Shown here: in pieces, positions 14,596 through 17,434 of the stretch
Layout of the letters: each line of letters begins with the position of its first letter
How positions within the stretch are numbered: the first letter of the stretch is position 1
Source of the DNA: Methylotenera sp.
GTDB taxonomy: Bacteria > Pseudomonadota > Gammaproteobacteria > Burkholderiales > Methylophilaceae
NCBI GenBank assembly: GCA_005791685.1
Contig: SXVG01000099.1
Span: forward strand, 1-17,434
Direction: 5' to 3'
Length of the DNA stretch: 17,434 nt
The notes under the pieces: model-generated
Databases searched by the model: none
What the model was told of the DNA's origin: nothing
What the model saw: only the letters and a program-made list of their open reading frames with translations
Position numbers and translations under genes: made by a program

Positions 14596-14604
14596 TGGTA
14601 TGAT
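14596..14604 (+). promoter_or_regulatory. Candidate extended -10 promoter for mogA-thiL-pgpA
   Basis: TGGTATGAT gives TGn plus TATGAT (five of six) in the 64-base gap between the divergent PDZ gene and mogA. Start of transcription would be near 14611, leaving a leader of about 25 bases. There is no clear -35. Inferred from motif only. Confidence 0.35.
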
Positions 14605-14635
14605 TAAGCCTTAAAGCTTGCTTACTGACAGACAT

Positions 14636-15226
14636 ATGACAAAAGAATTCATTAAAATTGGTTTGGTTTCCATTAGCGACCGCGCCAGCCAAGGCGTATA
14701 CCCCGATTTAGGCCTGCCGGCCTTGCAAAGCTGGTTAGAATCGGCGGTCATTAACCCAATCACCTTCGTGCAACGCTTAATCGCCGACGAGCAAGCCGAC
14801 ATTGAAGCCACCTTGATTGAGTTGGTAGATGTGGAACACTGCCACCTCATTTTAACCACCGGCGGCACCGGCCCAGCCTTGCGCGACGTCACTCCAGAAG
14901 CCACCTTAGCCGTGGCAAACAAGGTCATGCCAGGTTTTGGCGAACAAATGCGCCAAATCAGCCTGCACTTTGTGCCCACCGCTATTCTATCCCGGCAAGT
15001 GGCGGTGATACGCAAGCAATCCTTAATCATTAATTTACCCGGCCAACCCAAAGCCATTGCACAAACCTTGGCCGGCCTAAAAGACCAGCACGGCCAACAG
15101 ACCGTGCACGGCATATTTGCCGCCGTGCCTTATTGCTTAGACCTGATCGGTGCGCCTTACATGAGCACCAACGAGGCTGTTGTGGCGGCGTTTAGACCCA
15201 AATCAGCCAGCAAGTCTACGGCCTAA
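14636..15226 (+). CDS. mogA: Molybdopterin adenylyltransferase
   Basis: MogA adenylates molybdopterin with ATP, preparing it for molybdate insertion in molybdenum cofactor synthesis. The 196-residue protein follows the E. coli MogA pattern closely: IGLVSISDRASQGVYPDLG (8-26), the nucleotide-binding TTGGTGPALRDVTPEAT (74-90), MPGFGEQMRQISL (98-110), NLPGQPK (133-139) and the C-terminal HGIFAAVPYCLDLIGAPY. Catalytic acidic residues (Asp51 region and Asp84) are in place. A TTG at 14618 could extend the frame by six residues, but the ATG at 14636 matches the family start better. I recall mogA near pmbA and darP in other betaproteobacteria; here the antiporter and PDZ genes lie between. thiL follows after four bases. 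Confidence 0.95.
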   Translation: MTKEFIKIGLVSISDRASQGVYPDLGLPALQSWLESAVINPITFVQRLIADEQADIEATLIELVDVEHCHLILTTGGTGPALRDVTPEATLAVANKVMPGFGEQMRQISLHFVPTAILSRQVAVIRKQSLIINLPGQPKAIAQTLAGLKDQHGQQTVHGIFAAVPYCLDLIGAPYMSTNEAVVAAFRPKSASKSTA

Positions 15227-15230
15227 CAAC

Positions 15231-16190
15231 ATGTCCGAATTTGATGTCATACGCCAGTATTTCACCCGTGCGCCGCAGCACAGCGAGCTGGGTGTGGGTG
15301 ACGATGCCGCACTAATCCGCGTTGGCGCTAACATGGAATTGGCCGTATCCGCCGACATGCTGGTGGCCGGCACGCATTTTTTTGCCGACGCCGATCCCTA
15401 CCAATTAGGCTGGAAAGCCTTAGCGGTCAATTTGTCGGACATGGCGGCCATGGGCGCCCAGCCTAAATGGGCCACTTTGGCCATCGCCTTACCCAACATT
15501 GATCACGCTTGGCTTGCCGAATTCTCGCACGGCCTGTTTGCCTGTGCGGATAAATTTGGCGTCGATTTAGTCGGCGGCGACACCACCCGTGGACCACTCA
15601 CCATCAGCGTGCAAATCATGGGCGAAGTGCCAACCGGCCATGCCTTAAAACGCAGCGGAGCCAAACCGCTTGATGACATTTGGGTGTCTGGCCCACTAGG
15701 CCTAGCGGCTTTGGCGCTGGCGCAACTACAAGGCCAAGCCAGCTTGAATGCAGCCGACTTCAAACGCTGCAGTAGCGCCTTGCACAGCCCGCAACCGCGC
15801 GTGGCATTGGGCTTGGCCTTGCGCTCACTGGCCAACAGCGCAATCGACATCTCCGACGGTTTGTTAGCCGATTTGAGCCACATTTTGCAGGCCAGCCAAT
15901 TGGGTGCCGAACTGCATTTGTCGCAATGGCCGCAGGCCTGCCATTGGCCAGAAGCCGCTGGGCTAGACTCGGCTAGCCAAGCCAAATTACTATTAAGTGG
16001 CGGCGACGACTACGAACTGTGTTTTACCGCACCTAAAGCCGTGCACGACAAACTGCTGCAATTAGGCAAAAACCTAGGCCTGGATTTATGCTGCCTAGGG
16101 ATGATCACCGAGGACCCAAACTTGGTCGTGCATGGATTAGACAATGCTATCTTAGACATCAAGGAGCTCGGCTTTGACCACTTCAAATAA
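15231..16190 (+). CDS. thiL: Thiamine-monophosphate kinase
   Basis: ThiL phosphorylates thiamine monophosphate to the active coenzyme thiamine diphosphate. The 319-residue protein belongs to the PurM/AIR-synthetase-like fold and has each signature: FDVIRQYF (4-11), GVGDDAALI (21-29), SADMLVAGTHF (40-50), KALAVNLSDMAAMGAQPKW (62-80), VGGDTTRGP (114-122), DISDGLLADLSHIL (206-219) and SGGDDYEL (256-263). These hold the magnesium and nucleotide-binding aspartates. The frame is open back to 15180 within mogA, but the ATG at 15231 gives the standard N terminus. It overlaps pgpA by 17 bases, the common thiL-pgpA arrangement in proteobacteria. Confidence 0.96.
   Translation: MSEFDVIRQYFTRAPQHSELGVGDDAALIRVGANMELAVSADMLVAGTHFFADADPYQLGWKALAVNLSDMAAMGAQPKWATLAIALPNIDHAWLAEFSHGLFACADKFGVDLVGGDTTRGPLTISVQIMGEVPTGHALKRSGAKPLDDIWVSGPLGLAALALAQLQGQASLNAADFKRCSSALHSPQPRVALGLALRSLANSAIDISDGLLADLSHILQASQLGAELHLSQWPQACHWPEAAGLDSASQAKLLLSGGDDYELCFTAPKAVHDKLLQLGKNLGLDLCCLGMITEDPNLVVHGLDNAILDIKELGFDHFK
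16161..16166 (+). promoter_or_regulatory. Shine-Dalgarno that selects a TTG start for pgpA
   Basis: AAGGAG lies inside the end of thiL, seven bases before the TTG at 16174. No ATG is available upstream of the conserved PgpA core, and the next in-frame candidate is a GTG at 16198 with no ribosome-binding site, so TTG is preferred. Confidence 0.7.
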
Positions 16191-16659
16191 ACCCAGTGTG
16201 CCATTCCTGTTGCAACACCCGGCGCACTTCTTTGCCTTAGGCCTAGGCAGTGGCTTAGCAAAAAAAGCCCCAGGCACGTTTGGTAGCTTGGTCGGCCTGC
16301 CGTTTTTTTGGCTGATTGCCACTTACGCCTTGAGCACGCAATTGACCATCATCGCCGCCCTATTTATTCTTGGTATTTATTTCTGTAGCGTTACCAGTGA
16401 CGCGCTGGGCGTGCCTGATCACGGCAGCATCGTTTGGGATGAAATTGTCGCCATGATGTTGGTGCTAACCATCACACCCAATCAATGGCAGTGGACGGTT
16501 TTAGCATTTTTGCTGTTCCGCTTATTCGATATATGGAAACCTTACCCGATACGCCAATTGGACCAGCAATTCAAAAACGGCTTAGGCGTGATGCTGGATG
16601 ATTTACTGGCCGCCGGCTACGCCATGCTGGTTTTATTGGTGTTGATGCACTTTGTTTGA
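16174..16659 (+). CDS. pgpA: Phosphatidylglycerophosphatase A
   Basis: PgpA removes the phosphate of phosphatidylglycerophosphate in the inner membrane to give phosphatidylglycerol. The 161-residue protein has the family motifs GLGSGLAKKAPGTFGSLVGLP (23-43), DHGSIVWDEIVAMMLVL (82-98), the FRLFDIWKPYPI stretch (115-126) and GLGVMLDDLLAAGYA (136-150), with the acidic residues expected to bind magnesium (Asp89-Glu90, Asp119, Asp142-Asp143). Hydrophobic segments at about 38-57, 58-72, 91-118 and 146-160 fit an integral membrane protein. Translation starts at TTG, inside thiL, with a strong AAGGAG; coupling to thiL is likely. A 62-base gap separates it from pncC. Confidence 0.94.
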   Translation: MTTSNKPSVPFLLQHPAHFFALGLGSGLAKKAPGTFGSLVGLPFFWLIATYALSTQLTIIAALFILGIYFCSVTSDALGVPDHGSIVWDEIVAMMLVLTITPNQWQWTVLAFLLFRLFDIWKPYPIRQLDQQFKNGLGVMLDDLLAAGYAMLVLLVLMHFV

Positions 16660-16721
16660 TCGAAAAGCGTCTCTGTGGTGAAGATTTTAAAGTGGAATTC
16701 CGTTATCTAGGATAGTTAAGC

Positions 16722-17219
16722 ATGGAAAAAGCATTAAATAACCTAGCCGAGCAACTCGGTGGCTTACTGCTAGCCCGTGGACTGACATTAAGCCTGGCTG
16801 AATCGTGCACCGGCGGCCTGTGCGCGGAAATCATCACACGCGTGGCCGGCAGCTCGGCTTGGTTTGAATGCGCCGTCGTCAGCTACAGCAACGCCAGCAA
16901 AGTCAGCCTGCTAAAAGTGTCCAGCGACAGCTTAGATAGATTTGGCGCAGTCAGCGAACAAACCGCCGTGGAAATGGTAAGCGGCGTGATGGCAATAAGT
17001 GGCAGCCAATTAAGCGCAGCGGTCACCGGTATTGCGGGGCCCAGCGGTGGTTCGGACGCCAAACCGGTGGGCACGGTTTGCTTTGCTTGGGCGGCGAAAA
17101 ATCAAGCGCCACGCAGCACAACGGTGCAGTTTAACGGTAGCCGCCAAGAAATTCGCCAGCAATCGGCAAAAACCCTCATTGAAGGGCTGATTGCACTTAC
17201 TTTAAGCCTTGATTTATGA
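16722..17219 (+). CDS. pncC: Nicotinamide-nucleotide amidohydrolase (CinA C-terminal family)
   Basis: PncC deamidates nicotinamide mononucleotide to nicotinate mononucleotide, recycling the by-product of NAD-dependent DNA ligase. The 165-residue protein is the stand-alone CinA C-terminal domain without the N-terminal molybdopterin-binding-like domain. Marks are LAESCTGGLCAEIITRVAGSSAWF (25-48, nucleophile Ser28), VVSYSNASKVSLL (52-64, with Tyr55 and Lys60 near the active site), FGAVSEQTAVEMV and AVTGIAGPSGGSDAKPVGTVCFAWA. The AGGA at 16709-16712 supports the ATG at 16722. I recall its position directly before recA in many proteobacteria. A nadD gene, which would use the product, is not in this window. 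Confidence 0.93.
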   Translation: MEKALNNLAEQLGGLLLARGLTLSLAESCTGGLCAEIITRVAGSSAWFECAVVSYSNASKVSLLKVSSDSLDRFGAVSEQTAVEMVSGVMAISGSQLSAAVTGIAGPSGGSDAKPVGTVCFAWAAKNQAPRSTTVQFNGSRQEIRQQSAKTLIEGLIALTLSLDL

Positions 17220-17225
17220 AATAAT
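17217..17225 (+). promoter_or_regulatory. Candidate extended -10 element for recA
   Basis: TGAAATAAT (TGn plus AATAAT, five of six to TATAAT) overlaps the pncC stop. Transcription would begin near 17232 and leave a leader of about 46 bases. No good -35 is seen. A short palindrome ACAGGCTGT lies at about 17227-17235, over the predicted start point. No CTGT-N8-ACAG LexA operator is present in the gap. Confidence 0.3.
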
Positions 17226-17277
17226 TACAGGCTGTTAAACGCAATCAAACCCACATAAAACTCAGAGGCAAATCATC

Positions 17278-17434
17278 ATGGACGACAACAAAAGCAAAGC
17301 ACTTGCCGCCGCATTAGCGCAGATAGAAAAGCAATTCGGCAAAGGGTCCATCATGCGTATGGGTGATGGCAGCATAGGCGAAGACGTGCAAGCGGTGTCG
17401 ACTGGCTCCTTGGGCCTAGACATTGCCTTAGGCA
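17278..17434 (+). CDS. recA: Recombinase RecA, N-terminal part (runs off the window)
   Basis: The first 52 codons are present. The N-terminal helix (residues 1-22, KALAAALAQIEKQFGKGSIMRMG) forms the subunit-joining segment of the RecA filament, and VSTGSLGLDIALG (40-52) leads into the ATPase core; the Walker A motif would come just after the window ends. RecA carries out strand exchange in homologous recombination and triggers the SOS response. AGAGG at 17264-17268, nine bases before the ATG, is a fair ribosome-binding site. The text matches RecA so closely that the assignment is firm despite the truncation. Confidence 0.97.
   Translation, partial: MDDNKSKALAAALAQIEKQFGKGSIMRMGDGSIGEDVQAVSTGSLGLDIALG

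Noticed and set aside
15180..15230. Seventeen-residue upstream extension of thiL
   Set aside because: It overlaps the end of mogA and adds residues absent from the family; the ATG at 15231 fits.

Overview
This window reads as an ordinary, densely packed chromosomal segment of a betaproteobacterium. It has about 50% GC, both strands are in use, gaps are short, and I see no tRNA, rRNA, CRISPR array, transposase or phage gene. The gene blocks pcnB-folK-deoxynucleoside kinase-panB-panC, pmbA divergent from darP, and thiL-pgpA-pncC-recA fit that class. I lean to Nitrosomonadales-type relatives (Methylophilaceae or Gallionellaceae-like), but the family cannot be fixed from the sequence alone.

Layout. 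1-886: end of ilvE, a 62-residue CHCC zinc-finger protein, and an unrecognised protein with one membrane anchor. 883-2331: murI (minus strand), divergent from a PduO-type cobalamin adenosyltransferase. 2346-8025: a long plus-strand run of pcnB, folK, a deoxynucleoside kinase, panB and panC, then panD with its own promoter, rsfS and rlmH. The middle of this run gathers all three dedicated pantothenate genes; the folK product serves folate synthesis, which supplies the one-carbon donor that PanB uses. 8028-9458: a class I DNA photolyase. 9663-10394: the outer-membrane lipid-asymmetry lipoprotein mlaA. 10421-11761: pmbA/tldE on the minus strand. 11801-11857: a REPIN-like paired palindrome. 11892-13749: darP and a CPA1-type cation/proton antiporter. 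13762-14571: an exported PDZ protein on the minus strand. 14636-17219: mogA, thiL, pgpA and pncC. 17278 to the end: the first 52 codons of recA.

Several neighbours are tightly coupled: panB/panC and panD/rsfS share one base at stop and start, and thiL/pgpA overlap by 17 bases. Two genes (rlmH and pgpA) appear to start at TTG, in each case supported by a good Shine-Dalgarno sequence.

I found no clearly new multi-gene system. The points most worth a second look are the REPIN between pmbA and darP, which abuts an extended -10 promoter predicted to give an almost leaderless darP mRNA; a similar TATAAT just before the pcnB start; the absence of nadD before rsfS-rlmH; the exported PDZ protein; the unrecognised membrane protein near the left end; and a histidine-rich N-terminal extension on PcnB.
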